Source: Nocardia crassostreae
Lineage (GTDB): Bacteria; Actinomycetota; Actinomycetes; Mycobacteriales; Mycobacteriaceae
Direction of reading: 5' to 3'
Length of the DNA: 64,000 nt
Assembly (NCBI RefSeq): GCF_001613405.1
Contig: NZ_BDCH01000025.1
Coordinates: 124,001-188,000 of the forward strand
The notes below the pieces were generated by a model. It saw only the letters and a program-made list of their open reading frames with translations, ran no database searches and had not been told where the DNA came from. Of this stretch, positions 7,593-17,519 are shown one piece after another. The position numbers and the translations under genes are program-made. Each line of letters begins with the position of its first letter. Position 1 is the stretch's first letter.

Positions 7593-8570
7593 ATGACCGA
7601 GGCCCGCCCGCCGTTCACCTCGTGCATGACTCTGCGCAAGCTCGGTTCCTCCGATCTGCTCGTCCACCCCCTGAACCTCGGCGGCAATGTGTTCGGCTGG
7701 ACCGCCGACGAGGCCGCCAGTTTCGCGGTCCTCGACGCCTATGCCGCCGCGGGCGGCAACTTCCTCGATACCGCCGACTCGTACTCGCATTTCGCCCCGG
7801 GCAATCACGGCGGCGAATCGGAGACGATGATCGGCCGCTGGCTGGCCGCTCGCGGCAATCGTGACGACATCGTGCTGGCCACCAAGGTCGGCGCGCACCC
7901 GCAGTTCAAGGGCCTGGCCCCGGCCACGATCAAGGCCGCCGACGACGCGTCCCTGAAGCGCCTGGGCACCGACCGAATCGACTTGTACTACACGCATTTC
8001 GACGATGGGACGGTCCCGGTCGAGGACATCATCACCACGCTCGATCAGCTGGTGCGGGACGGAAAGGTGCGCCAGATAGGCGTTTCCAACATCACCCCCG
8101 CCCGCCTGCGCGCTTCCTTGGAGTTCTCCGACCGCGAAGGCCTGGCCAAATACGTCGCCATCCAGCCGCACTACAACCTGATGTCCCGCGACACCTACGA
8201 GGGCGAGAAGGCCGAACTCGCCGCCGCGCACAACCTCTCGGCCATGCCCTATTTCGCCCTCGCCTCCGGCTTCCTCACCGGCAAGTACCGGCCGGGCGGC
8301 CCCGCCGTCGACAGCAGCCGAGCCCAGGGCGCGGCCTCCTACCTCGAAACCGAGCGCGGCCGAAAGGTTCTCACCGCCCTCGACACCGTCGCCGCCGCCC
8401 ACGACGCGGAACTCGCGACCGTCGCCCTGGCGTGGCTGGCCGCCCACCCGACCGTAGCCGCTCCGATCGCCAGCGCCCGAGCACCCGAGCAACTCCCGGC
8501 CCTGCTGGCGGTGACCGACCTGACCCTCACCGATGCCGAGATCGCCGAGCTGACCACAGCCTCCGCCTGA
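7593..8570 (+). CDS. Aldo/keto reductase
   Basis: A complete 325-residue NADPH-dependent oxidoreductase of the aldo/keto reductase barrel fold. The catalytic set is visible: Asp and Tyr in NFLDTADSYSH, Lys in LATKVG and His in LYYTHFDD. The C-terminal cofactor loop is APIASARAPEQ. The start at 7593 is favoured by a promoter ending 10 nt upstream; ATG 7626 (MTLRKLGSSD), which begins directly at the family core, is the alternative. The substrate is unknown. It stands alone and ends before the strong terminator at 8692-8730. Confidence 0.88.
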   Translation: MTEARPPFTSCMTLRKLGSSDLLVHPLNLGGNVFGWTADEAASFAVLDAYAAAGGNFLDTADSYSHFAPGNHGGESETMIGRWLAARGNRDDIVLATKVGAHPQFKGLAPATIKAADDASLKRLGTDRIDLYYTHFDDGTVPVEDIITTLDQLVRDGKVRQIGVSNITPARLRASLEFSDREGLAKYVAIQPHYNLMSRDTYEGEKAELAAAHNLSAMPYFALASGFLTGKYRPGGPAVDSSRAQGAASYLETERGRKVLTALDTVAAAHDAELATVALAWLAAHPTVAAPIASARAPEQLPALLAVTDLTLTDAEIAELTTASA

Positions 8571-8604
8571 TCACTCCGCACCCGCGATCGCTCGACCGCC
8601 CACT

Positions 8605-8709
8605 CCCCAACGGCATTCGCCCCGCTCCACCCGGCACACCGCCCCAACGCATTCAACCTCCGCTCCGCCGAGCACACCACTCCCCCAACGCATTCGGCCC
8701 CCCGCTCCG
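8605..8709. repeat. Three imperfect ~40-bp repeats leading into the terminator
   Basis: The segment CCCCAACG..CATTC..CCGCTCC occurs three times, with CCCCAACG at 8605-8612, 8642-8649 and 8683-8690 (periods 37 and 41 bp). The last copy is the left arm of the terminator hairpin. Confidence 0.6.
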
Positions 8710-8730
8710 TTCAGGAGCGGGGGGCCGAAT
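8692..8730. terminator. Bidirectional hairpin terminator between aldo/keto reductase and rpoC
   Basis: Perfect 17-bp stem (8692-8708 with 8714-8730) and a 5-nt loop. A T5 run follows on the plus strand, so it terminates the rightward gene well. It also lies 20 nt past the rpoC stop on the minus strand. Confidence 0.85.
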
Positions 8731-8749
8731 ATTTTTGCCTTGCTAAGGC

Positions 8750-11700
8750 TTAGCGGTAGTCGCTGAAGCCGTAGTCGTCCAGCGGCACGGCGGCACCGGT
8801 GGTGGTGCCGAAGCCGTCCGGCGTGTAGTAGGTGTCGTCGTAGGACGGCACCGCGTACGCGGCCTGGCGGGCTTCCTCGGTGGGCTGCACCTGGATGTTG
8901 CGGTAGCGGTTGATACCGGTACCGGCCGGGATCAGCTTACCGATGATCACGTTCTCCTTCAGGCCGATCAGCTTGTCGGAGCGGCAGTTGATCGCGGCGT
9001 CCGTGAGCACGCGGGTGGTCTCCTGGAAGGAGGCCGCCGACAGCCACGAATCGGTCGCGAGCGACGCCTTGGTAATACCCATGAGCACCGGACGACCCGA
9101 GGCGGGCTCGCCGCCCTCGGACACGACGCGACGGTTCGAGCCCTCGAACTCGGCGCGCTCCACCAGCGAACCCGGGAGGAACTCGGTCGCACCCGAATCG
9201 ATGATGGTGACCCGGCGCAGCATCTGGCGGACGATCACCTCGATGTGCTTGTCGTGGATGGACACACCCTGCGAGCGGTACACCTCCTGGACCTCGTGGA
9301 CCAGGTGGATCTGCACCTGACGCGGACCCATGACGCGCAGCACCTCGTGCGGATCGGCGGAGCCCTCCAGCAGCTGCTGGCCGACATCCACATGATCGCC
9401 GTCGGCGAGCAGACGCTCGGAACCGTCCTCGTGCTTGAACACCCGCAGACGCTGACGCTTCGACAGCTTGTCGTACACGACCTCGTCCGAACCGTCGTCC
9501 GGAATGATCGTGATCTTGTAGAAGCGATCGTCGTCTTCCAGACGCACGCGACCCGACACCTCGGCGATGGGGGCCTTGCCCTTGGGCACACGAGCCTCGA
9601 AGAGCTCCTGCACGCGGGGCAGACCACCCGTGATGTCGTCACCGGCGACACCACCCTGGTGGAAGGTACGCATGGTCAGCTGGGTACCGGGCTCACCGAT
9701 GGACTGCGCGGCGACGATACCGACGGCCTCACCGATGTCGACCAGCTTGCCGGTCGCCATGGAGCGGCCGTAGCAGGTGGCGCAGACGCCTGTGCCGGTG
9801 GTGCAGGTCAGCACGGAGCGGACCTTCACCTCGGTGATGCCGGCGTCGAGCAGCGCCTCCAGGACGGGATCGCCCAGGTCGTGGCCCTTCTCGACCACCA
9901 CATTGCCCTTGGCGTCGACCGCGTCGGCGGCCAGAGTCCGGGCGTAGGTGGAGGTTTCGACGTGCGCATCACGAATGATGGTGCCGTCGGCCAGCTTCTC
10001 CGCGATCGGGACGACAATGCCACGCTCGGTGCCACAGTCAGTCTCGCGCACGATAACGTCCTGCGACACGTCCACCAGACGACGGGTCAGGTAACCCGAG
10101 TCGGCGGTGCGAAGCGCGGTGTCGGCCAGACCCTTTCGCGCACCGTGGGTGTTGATGAAGTACTCGAGAACGGTCAGGCCCTCACGGAAGGAGGACTTGA
10201 TCGGCCGCGGGATGAACTCACCCTTCGGGTTGGTAACCAGACCCTTCATACCGGCGAGGGTACGAGTCTGGGTGAAGTTACCGGTCGCGCCCGAGTCGAC
10301 GATCGTAATGATCGGGTTGTCGGCCGGGTAGTGCGCGCGCAGCGCCTTACCGACCTCTTCGGTCGCTTCCTGCCAGATCTTGACCAGGGCGTTGTTGCGC
10401 TCCTGGTGATCGAGCGCACCACGCTGGTACTTCTTCTCGATCTGATCCGACTGCGCCTCGTAGCGCTCCATGATCTCCGCCTTCTCCGGCGGAACGAGCA
10501 CGTCCGACATGGAGACGGTGACACCGGAACGGGTGGCCCAGTAGAAGCCCGCGTCCTTCAGCTTGTCGACGGTCTGCGCCACGACGATCATCGGGTAGCG
10601 CTCGGCGAGATCGTTGATGATCGCGGCCTGGCGCTTCTTCGGCATCGGCTCGTCGATGAACGCGTAGTCCGCCGGGAGCAGATCGTTGAAGATGACCCGG
10701 CCCAGCGTGGTCTTGATGGTCCACGCATCGCCGCGCTGCCAGCCGTTCGGGAACAGCTCGGCCTCGGTCTCCTTCGGCGGGCGCTGATCGGTCAGGCGAA
10801 CCTTGATCAGCGAGCGCACGGTGAGCTCGGCTCGGTCCGCGGCCATCTGCGCCTCGGCGGGCGAGGAGTAGACGCCGAACTCGGCCTCGTCCTTGGTGGC
10901 GGCCCGGTACTCGCCCTTGGCGCCCTCTTCCAGGCGGGTCAGGTAGTACAGACCGGTCACCATGTCCAGACGCGGCATGGCGAGCGGGCGACCCGACGCC
11001 GGCGACAGGATGTTGTTCGAGGACAGCATGAGGATGCGGGCCTCGGCCTGCGCCTCCGCCGACAGCGGCAGGTGCACGGCCATCTGGTCACCGTCGAAGT
11101 CGGCGTTGAACGCCTCACACACGAGCGGGTGCAGCTGGATGGCCTTGCCTTCGACCAGCAGCGGCTCGAAGGCCTGGATACCCAGGCGGTGCAGGGTGGG
11201 CGCGCGGTTCAGCAGCACCGGGTGCTCGGCGATGACCTCTTCGAGGACATCCCACACCTGGGGACGCTGACGCTCGACCATCCGCTTGGCGGACTTGATG
11301 TTCTGCGCGTGGTTGAGATCCACCAGACGCTTCATGACGAACGGCTTGAACAGCTCGAGCGCCATCAGCTTGGGCAGACCGCACTGGTGCAGCTTGAGCT
11401 GCGGACCGACCACGATGACCGAACGGCCGGAGTAGTCGACGCGCTTGCCCAGCAGGTTCTGACGGAAACGACCCTGCTTTCCCTTGAGCAGATCGCTCAG
11501 CGACTTCAGCGGGCGGTTACCCGGACCGGTGACCGGACGGCCGCGACGGCCGTTGTCGAACAGCGCGTCGACGGACTCCTGAAGCATGCGCTTCTCGTTG
11601 TTGACGATGATCTCGGGCGCACCCAGATCGATCAGTCGCTTCAACCGGTTGTTGCGGTTGATGACGCGGCGGTACAGGTCGTTCAGGTCGGAGGTCGCGA

Positions 11701-12703
11701 AGCGGCCACCGTCCAGCTGCACCATCGGGCGCAGCTCCGGCGGGATCACCGGCACGGCGTCGAGGACCATGCCCATGGGCGAATTGCCGTTGGTCTGGAA
11801 CGCGGCCACGACCTTCAGGCGCTTCAGAGCACGCAGCTTCTTCTGGCCCTTGCCCGTGCGAATGGTCTCGCGCAGGTTCTCGGCCTCGGCCTCGATGTCG
11901 AAGTTCTCCATGAGCTTCTGGATCGCTTCGGCACCCATGGCGCCGGTGAAGTACTCGCCGTAGCGGTCCTGCAGCTCGCGGTAGAGCACCTCGTCAACGA
12001 TGAGCTGCTTGACCGACAGCTTGGTGAAGGTGGTCCAGATCTCGTCGAGACGATCCAGCTCGCGCTGGGCGCGGTCGCGCAGCTGACGCATTTCGCGCTC
12101 GCCGCCGTCCTTGACCTTGCGGCGGACGTCGGACTTGGCGCCTTCGGCCTCCAGCTCGGCCAGATCGGCTTCCAGCTTCTGCGCGCGGGCCTCGAGATCG
12201 GCATCGCGCTGATCGGCGACCTGCTTCTTCTCGACCTCCATCTCGGCCTCGAGAGTGGAGAGCTCGTTGTGGCGCAGCTCGTCGTCGACGCCCACGATCA
12301 CGTAGGCGGCGAAGTAGATGATCTTTTCCAGATCCTTCGGAGCGAGGTCGAGCAGGTAGCCCAGCCGCGACGGCACGCCCTTGAAGTACCAGATGTGGGT
12401 GACCGGAGCGGCCAGCTCGATGTGGCCCATCCGCTCACGACGCACCTTGGCGCGAGTCACCTCGACGCCACAGCGCTCACAGATGATGCCCTTGAAGCGG
12501 ACGCGCTTGTACTTACCGCAGTAGCACTCCCAGTCCCGGGTGGGACCGAAGATCTTCTCGCAGAAGAGGCCGTCCTTCTCCGGCTTCAGCGTGCGGTAGT
12601 TGATGGTCTCCGGCTTCTTGACCTCGCCGAACGACCAATTGCGAATGTCTTCGGCGGTCGCCAGGCCGATCCGGAGTTCATCGAAGAAGTTGACGTCTAG
12701 CAC
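8750..12703 (-). CDS. rpoC: RNA polymerase subunit beta'
   Basis: A full-length actinobacterial beta' of 1317 residues. The N-terminal zinc site has Cys60, Cys62, Cys75 and Cys78 (CYCGKYK, CERCG). The catalytic NADFDGDQ motif, which binds the active-site magnesium, is near residue 535. The second zinc cluster (CGTERG, CTTGTGVCATC) and the trigger-loop/bridge-helix region (NTHGARKGLADTALRTADSGY in two parts) are intact. The start is GTG at 12703 with AAAGGAAG 8 nt upstream. It lies 95 bp downstream of rpoB on the same strand, forming the usual rpoBC unit. No unusual changes noted. Confidence 0.98.
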   Translation of the reverse strand: MLDVNFFDELRIGLATAEDIRNWSFGEVKKPETINYRTLKPEKDGLFCEKIFGPTRDWECYCGKYKRVRFKGIICERCGVEVTRAKVRRERMGHIELAAPVTHIWYFKGVPSRLGYLLDLAPKDLEKIIYFAAYVIVGVDDELRHNELSTLEAEMEVEKKQVADQRDADLEARAQKLEADLAELEAEGAKSDVRRKVKDGGEREMRQLRDRAQRELDRLDEIWTTFTKLSVKQLIVDEVLYRELQDRYGEYFTGAMGAEAIQKLMENFDIEAEAENLRETIRTGKGQKKLRALKRLKVVAAFQTNGNSPMGMVLDAVPVIPPELRPMVQLDGGRFATSDLNDLYRRVINRNNRLKRLIDLGAPEIIVNNEKRMLQESVDALFDNGRRGRPVTGPGNRPLKSLSDLLKGKQGRFRQNLLGKRVDYSGRSVIVVGPQLKLHQCGLPKLMALELFKPFVMKRLVDLNHAQNIKSAKRMVERQRPQVWDVLEEVIAEHPVLLNRAPTLHRLGIQAFEPLLVEGKAIQLHPLVCEAFNADFDGDQMAVHLPLSAEAQAEARILMLSSNNILSPASGRPLAMPRLDMVTGLYYLTRLEEGAKGEYRAATKDEAEFGVYSSPAEAQMAADRAELTVRSLIKVRLTDQRPPKETEAELFPNGWQRGDAWTIKTTLGRVIFNDLLPADYAFIDEPMPKKRQAAIINDLAERYPMIVVAQTVDKLKDAGFYWATRSGVTVSMSDVLVPPEKAEIMERYEAQSDQIEKKYQRGALDHQERNNALVKIWQEATEEVGKALRAHYPADNPIITIVDSGATGNFTQTRTLAGMKGLVTNPKGEFIPRPIKSSFREGLTVLEYFINTHGARKGLADTALRTADSGYLTRRLVDVSQDVIVRETDCGTERGIVVPIAEKLADGTIIRDAHVETSTYARTLAADAVDAKGNVVVEKGHDLGDPVLEALLDAGITEVKVRSVLTCTTGTGVCATCYGRSMATGKLVDIGEAVGIVAAQSIGEPGTQLTMRTFHQGGVAGDDITGGLPRVQELFEARVPKGKAPIAEVSGRVRLEDDDRFYKITIIPDDGSDEVVYDKLSKRQRLRVFKHEDGSERLLADGDHVDVGQQLLEGSADPHEVLRVMGPRQVQIHLVHEVQEVYRSQGVSIHDKHIEVIVRQMLRRVTIIDSGATEFLPGSLVERAEFEGSNRRVVSEGGEPASGRPVLMGITKASLATDSWLSAASFQETTRVLTDAAINCRSDKLIGLKENVIIGKLIPAGTGINRYRNIQVQPTEEARQAAYAVPSYDDTYYTPDGFGTTTGAAVPLDDYGFSDYR

Positions 12704-12798
12704 GTAACTTCCTTTCCCCTGTTCGGGTTGAGTATGAGCAAAAGTTCGCTAAATCCGTTGCCCGGGAAGGTCTCTCGACCTTCCCGGACCGATCGCTC

Positions 12799-15700
12799 TT
12801 ACTGCGCCAGGTCGTCGACCGTCGCAGCCTCGTTGCGGGACAGGTTGATACCCAGGTTCGCCGCAGCGCGCTCGAGGTCTTCGTCATCGCCGTCTCGCAT
12901 CTCGATGGCCGCGCCGTCCGAGGACAGCATCTCCACGTTGAGGCACAGCGACTGAAGCTCCTTCAAGAGCACCTTGAACGACTCCGGAATACCCGGCTCC
13001 GGAATGTTCTCGCCCTTCACGATCGCCTCGTAGACCTTCACGCGGCCCACGACGTCGTCGGACTTGATGGTGAGCAGTTCCTGCAGGGTGTAGGCAGCGC
13101 CGTACGCCTGCATGGCCCAACATTCCATTTCACCGAAGCGCTGACCACCGAACTGCGCCTTACCACCCAGCGGCTGCTGCGTGATCATGGAGTACGGGCC
13201 GGTCGAACGCGCGTGGATCTTGTCGTCGACCAGGTGGTGCAGCTTCAGGATGTACATGTAGCCCACGGCCACCGGATACGGGAACGGCTCGCCGGAGCGG
13301 CCGTCGAGCAGCACCGCCTTACCGTCGTCGTTGATCATCCGCTCGCCGTCGCGGTTCGGCAGGGTGGAACCCAGCAGACCGGTCAGCTCGTCCTCACGCG
13401 CACCGTCGAACACCGGGGTGGCGATATTGGTGTCGGCTTCCTGGCCGAGCATCTCCTCCGGCAGGTTCTTGGCCCAGTCCGGAGCGCCCTCGACCTGCCA
13501 GCCGGTCTTGGCGATGTAACCCAGATGGGTTTCCAGCACCTGACCGATGTTCATACGACGCGGCACACCGTGGGTGTTCAGGATGATGTCGACCGGGGTG
13601 CCGTCCGGCAGGAACGGCATGTCCTCGACGGGGAGGATCTTGCCGATGACGCCCTTGTTGCCGTGCCGCCCGGCGAGCTTGTCGCCGTCCTGGATCTTGC
13701 GCTTCTGGGCCACGTACACGCGGACCAACTCGTTGACGCCCGGGGGCAGATCGTCGTCGTCGCGCGAGAACACGCGCACGCCGATGACCTTGCCGGACTC
13801 ACCGTGGGGCACCTTCAGGGAGGTGTCGCGGACCTCGCGGGCCTTCTCACCGAAGATGGCGCGCAGCAGGCGCTCCTCGGGGGTCAGCTCGGTCTCACCC
13901 TTCGGGGTGACCTTGCCGACCAGGATGTCGCCGTCGCGAACCTCGGCGCCGATGCGCACGATGCCGCGCTCGTCGAGGTCGGCCAGGACCTCGTCGGAGA
14001 CGTTCGGGATATCCCGGGTGATCTCCTCGGCGCCCAGCTTGGTGTCACGCGCGTCGATCTCGTGCTCCTCGATGTGGATCGAGGTGAGCACGTCCTCTTC
14101 CACGAGGCGCTGCGACAAGATGATCGCGTCCTCGTAGTTGTGGCCCTCCCACGGCATGATCGCCACGAGCAGGTTCTTGCCGAGCGCCATCTCACCGTTC
14201 TCGGTGCAGGGGCCGTCGGCGAGCACATGCCCGGCCTCCACGCGCATGCCCTCGTCCACGATCGGACGCTGGTTGGCGCAGGTGCCCTGGTTGGAGCGCT
14301 CGAACTTGCGCAGGCGGTACGAGCGGCGGGTGCCGTCGTCGTGCATGACGGTGATGAAGTCGGCCGAAACCTCTTCCACTACACCGGCCTTCTGGTTCAC
14401 GACCACGTCACCGGCGTCGACGGCGGCGCGCAGCTCCATACCGGTGCCGACCAGCGGCGACTCGGAACGGATCAGCGGCACGGCCTGACGCTGCATGTTC
14501 GCGCCCATGAGGGCACGGTTGGCGTCGTCGTGCTCGAGGAACGGAATCATGGCGGTCGCGACCGACACCATCTGGCGCGGCGAGACGTCCATGAAGGTCA
14601 CCTCGGCCGGGGCGACGTACTCCATCTCCTCATTGCCGCGGCGGGCCAGGACCTTGTCCTCGAGGAAGTTGCCGTCGCGGTCGACCGGCGAGTTGGCCTG
14701 GGCGCGGACCTCGCGGTCCTCCTCGTCGGCGGTGAGGTACTTGACCTCATCGGTGACGCGGCCGTTCTCGACCTTGCGGTACGGGGTCTCGATGAAACCG
14801 AACGGGTTGACCCGCGCGTACACCGAGAGCGAGCCGATCAGGCCGATGTTCGGGCCTTCCGGGGTCTCGATCGGGCACATGCGGCCGTAGTGCGAGGGGT
14901 GGACGTCGCGGACTTCCAGACCGGCGCGCTCACGGGACAGACCACCCGGGCCCAGCGCCGACAGACGGCGCTTGTGGGTCAGACCCGAGAGCGGGTTGTT
15001 CTGGTCCATGAACTGCGACAGCTGCGAGGTTCCGAAGAACTCCTTGATCGCGGCCACCACCGGGCGGATGTTGATCAGGGTCTGCGGCGTGATGGCCTCG
15101 ACGTCCTGGGTGGTCATGCGCTCGCGGACGACGCGCTCCATACGGGAGAGGCCGACCCGGATCTGGTTCTGGATCAGCTCGCCCACGGTGCGCAGACGAC
15201 GGTTGCCGAAGTGGTCGATGTCGTCGACCTCGACGGGAACCTCGGCGCCGCCCGGAGCGGTCATGAGGCGATCGCCCTGGTGCAGGCGGACCAGGTACTC
15301 GATCGTGGAGACGATGTCTTCCTTGGTCAGCACCGAACCCGTGACCGGCTTGTCGAGGTTCAGGCCCAGCTTCTTGTTGACCTTGTAGCGGCCGACGCGG
15401 GCCAGGTCGTAGCGCTTCTCCTTGAAGAACAGGTTCTCCAGCAGGGTCTGCGCGGACTCCTTGGTCGGCGGCTCGCCCGGACGCAGCTTGCGGTAGATGT
15501 CCAGCAGCGCCTCGTCCTGACCGGGGGTGCTGTCCTTCTCCAGGGTGGACATCATGATCTCGGAGAAACCGAAGCGCTCGGTGATCTCCTCGGCGGTCAT
15601 GCCCAGCGCCTTCAGCAGCACGGTGACCGGCTGGCGACGCTTGCGGTCGATACGCACACCGACGGTGTCGCGCTTGTCGACGTCGAACTCCAGCCATGCA

Positions 15701-16263
15701 CCGCGGGACGGGATGACGCGCACGGAGTGCAGCGTCTTCTCCGTGGACTTGTCGATCGACTCGTCGAAATACACACCCGGCGAACGGACCAGCTGCGAGA
15801 CGACCACGCGCTCGGTGCCGTTGATGATGAAGGTGCCCTTGTCGGTCATCATCGGGAAATCGCCCATGAAGACCGTCTGAGACTTGATCTCACCGGTGTT
15901 GTTGTTGATGAACTCCGCGGTGACGAACAACGGCGCCGCGTAGGTCATGTCCTTGTCCTTGCACTCCTCGATGGAGGCCTTGACCTCTTCGAAGCGCGGG
16001 TCGGAGAAGGACAGGGACATGGAACCGGAGAAGTCCTCGATCGGCGAGAGCTCCTCGAGCACCTCCTCGAGACCGCCGTACGGATTGACGTCGCCGCGCG
16101 CCGTTGCGCGCTCCCGCCAATCCGATGCGCCGACGAGCCATGCGAATGATTCGGTTTGTAGATCGAGAAGGCCCGGAACCTCGAGAGGCTCACGAATCTT
16201 CGCGAAAGACACCCGCTTCGGGGCTCCGGGAATACCGGCCTTGGTCTGGGTGGAGACTGCCAA
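12799..16263 (-). CDS. rpoB: RNA polymerase subunit beta
   Basis: A full-length beta subunit of about 1154 residues. The TTG at 16263 is preferred because GGAAGGA lies 6 nt upstream and the same TTG-GCA context starts M. tuberculosis RpoB; a GTG at 16281 would add six residues. The rifampicin-resistance-determining region (14950-15033, GTSQLSQFMDQNNPL then THKRRLSALGPGG) has the susceptible-type residues at the usual Asp, His and Ser hot spots. Later conserved segments (MPWEGHNYEDAI, KVTPKGETELTPEE, GRHGNKGV) are intact. It forms the catalytic core together with rpoC downstream. Confidence 0.98.
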   Translation of the reverse strand: MAVSTQTKAGIPGAPKRVSFAKIREPLEVPGLLDLQTESFAWLVGASDWRERATARGDVNPYGGLEEVLEELSPIEDFSGSMSLSFSDPRFEEVKASIEECKDKDMTYAAPLFVTAEFINNNTGEIKSQTVFMGDFPMMTDKGTFIINGTERVVVSQLVRSPGVYFDESIDKSTEKTLHSVRVIPSRGAWLEFDVDKRDTVGVRIDRKRRQPVTVLLKALGMTAEEITERFGFSEIMMSTLEKDSTPGQDEALLDIYRKLRPGEPPTKESAQTLLENLFFKEKRYDLARVGRYKVNKKLGLNLDKPVTGSVLTKEDIVSTIEYLVRLHQGDRLMTAPGGAEVPVEVDDIDHFGNRRLRTVGELIQNQIRVGLSRMERVVRERMTTQDVEAITPQTLINIRPVVAAIKEFFGTSQLSQFMDQNNPLSGLTHKRRLSALGPGGLSRERAGLEVRDVHPSHYGRMCPIETPEGPNIGLIGSLSVYARVNPFGFIETPYRKVENGRVTDEVKYLTADEEDREVRAQANSPVDRDGNFLEDKVLARRGNEEMEYVAPAEVTFMDVSPRQMVSVATAMIPFLEHDDANRALMGANMQRQAVPLIRSESPLVGTGMELRAAVDAGDVVVNQKAGVVEEVSADFITVMHDDGTRRSYRLRKFERSNQGTCANQRPIVDEGMRVEAGHVLADGPCTENGEMALGKNLLVAIMPWEGHNYEDAIILSQRLVEEDVLTSIHIEEHEIDARDTKLGAEEITRDIPNVSDEVLADLDERGIVRIGAEVRDGDILVGKVTPKGETELTPEERLLRAIFGEKAREVRDTSLKVPHGESGKVIGVRVFSRDDDDLPPGVNELVRVYVAQKRKIQDGDKLAGRHGNKGVIGKILPVEDMPFLPDGTPVDIILNTHGVPRRMNIGQVLETHLGYIAKTGWQVEGAPDWAKNLPEEMLGQEADTNIATPVFDGAREDELTGLLGSTLPNRDGERMINDDGKAVLLDGRSGEPFPYPVAVGYMYILKLHHLVDDKIHARSTGPYSMITQQPLGGKAQFGGQRFGEMECWAMQAYGAAYTLQELLTIKSDDVVGRVKVYEAIVKGENIPEPGIPESFKVLLKELQSLCLNVEMLSSDGAAIEMRDGDDEDLERAAANLGINLSRNEAATVDDLAQ
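14950..15033 (-). other. rpoB: Rifampicin-resistance-determining region, susceptible-type sequence
   Basis: Translated on the minus strand, the segment starting GTSQLSQFMDQNNPL and continuing THKRRLSALGPGG matches the wild-type M. tuberculosis RRDR residue for residue as far as I can recall it, including the Asp, His and Ser positions most often changed in resistance. Confidence 0.85.
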
Positions 16264-16804
16264 GATGCGTCCTTCCAGCACCTCACGCGCGTCGCGTGGT
16301 GGTCCGCGACCGTCGCTTGTCTGCTACGAATTCGGCTGGGTACGACCCGAACGAAACCCGAACAGCAAACAGCGGAAGTAACACCGGAAGGTGGAACTTT
16401 CGTCGATGCGATCAAGGTATGGACAGGAGGCAGCCAGCGCAACGTCCAAAACTACACCCAAACCTACGGGGGTGTCAAAGTACCACCCGCGGTGATCCCC
16501 GGAGGGCTAACGCGCCGAAGCGTGTCCGTGACGATGTCCACACCGTTCACAACGGTGATCCGAACCGTCTCGCGACAGTGCCGGAGCCGTCTCGCGACGA
16601 TGTCCGTACCGTGTGCCGACCGGTCCCCGGCGTCCGCTGGCTGCGATGTGCCGGGCCTCGTCGGCGTCTGTTTCCCCTGTGACAGCCGCCGCTGTTGTGA
16701 ATAGCGTGACGGCTCGGGCGAGACTCGTCAAGTGGCGGTATCGCTTGACAAATCGCGGAATCCCCTGCCCCGCTACAAGATCACCGCGCGACGTCGCGCA
16801 ATGC
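16264..16804. other. Intergenic region upstream of rpoB
   Basis: About 540 bp without a supported gene. It holds the rpoB promoter candidate (16449-16478) and a long untranslated leader of about 180 nt. The distal part (16500-16700) has short repeats of the type TCTCGCGACR..TGTCC but no convincing ORF. No clear terminator for the upstream Mce-associated gene was seen. Confidence 0.6.
16449..16478 (-). promoter_or_regulatory. Candidate rpoBC promoter
   Basis: On the minus strand an exact TTGACA (16473-16478) is followed by an 18-nt spacer and TAGTTT (16449-16454). It would give a leader of roughly 180 nt before rpoB. It is the best SigA match in this intergenic region. Confidence 0.5.
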
Positions 16805-17506
16805 CTACTTGTCGGCGATCTCCGAGGCCAGCCAGGTGCCGTCTTTCTTCTCCATACGCAGCACGATCGGGCCCGAGGCCAGGGGCTGGGGGTTGCCGTC
16901 CTTGACCGCTTCGATATTCAGGTTCACCAGCAATTCGGCGCGGTCGCCGGTCAGCAGCGTCACACCGATGGGGTCGGCGGTGGCCTTGGTGTCGGTCTGG
17001 GTCTGCTTGATGGCGTCGATGCCGGTGTCGAGGGTTTTGTCGGCATTGAACTCGTCGAGCATCTTGCCGGTCATGACCTTGCGGGCATTGTCGCGGAACT
17101 GGTCGATACCCTTGGCGTCGTAGCCGTAGATGGTGGTGAGCGCATGCTGGGCGGCGGCCTTCACCTCATCGGTGGCACCATTGTCGACATAGGCCAGATT
17201 GCTGTCGTCGGCGCCCGGGCGCAGGAAACCGACCACGGCGACGAGCGCGAGCACGACGGCCGCGCCACCGCAGATGGCCGCGGTGCGCCAGCTCTTGCCG
17301 GAGGCCGACGCCTCGGGCGCGGGCTTCGGGCGAGCCGCCTTCTTCATCCGGACGAGCGAGGCGCCCGATTTCGCGGGCTTGTCCGCGGCCGCGGACGGAC
17401 GCTTGGTGGTCTGGAGGTCGTCGGCGGTGACACGGTTGCCCGCATTGCGCTGGGCGGCCGGGCGGCGCTTCGAGGTGACCCGGTTGACGGGGCGTTTGTT
17501 GGCCAT
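16805..17506 (-). CDS. Mce-associated membrane protein (second)
   Basis: A 233-residue protein with a long basic and Ala/Pro-rich cytoplasmic N-terminus (residues 1-70), one transmembrane helix (~72-92, AICGGAAVVLALVAVVGF) and an extracytoplasmic alpha/beta domain. The layout is that of Mce-associated (Mas/Mam) proteins, which accompany and probably stabilise Mce importers in the envelope. It is the last gene of the mce operon, 13 bp after the preceding Mas gene. No obvious lesion. The specific role is inferred from context. Confidence 0.82.
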   Translation of the reverse strand: MANKRPVNRVTSKRRPAAQRNAGNRVTADDLQTTKRPSAAADKPAKSGASLVRMKKAARPKPAPEASASGKSWRTAAICGGAAVVLALVAVVGFLRPGADDSNLAYVDNGATDEVKAAAQHALTTIYGYDAKGIDQFRDNARKVMTGKMLDEFNADKTLDTGIDAIKQTQTDTKATADPIGVTLLTGDRAELLVNLNIEAVKDGNPQPLASGPIVLRMEKKDGTWLASEIADK

Positions 17507-17519
17507 GGTCGCTCCCCTT

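Noticed and set aside
8742..8754. Palindrome GCTAAGGCTTAGC at the end of rpoC as an operator
   Set aside because: It spans the rpoC stop codon and lies at the 3' end of both flanking genes, so no promoter is nearby to regulate.
9245..12700. Very long open frame antisense to rpoC
   Set aside because: The codons mirror rpoC with no family similarity. Such antisense frames arise in GC-rich DNA because stop codons are rare. The same holds for 13213-16149 (antisense to rpoB).
16500..16700. Short open frames between rpoB and the Mce-associated gene
   Set aside because: They are short, Arg/Ser-rich on both strands, lack ribosome sites and show no domain; the segment is best read as promoter region.
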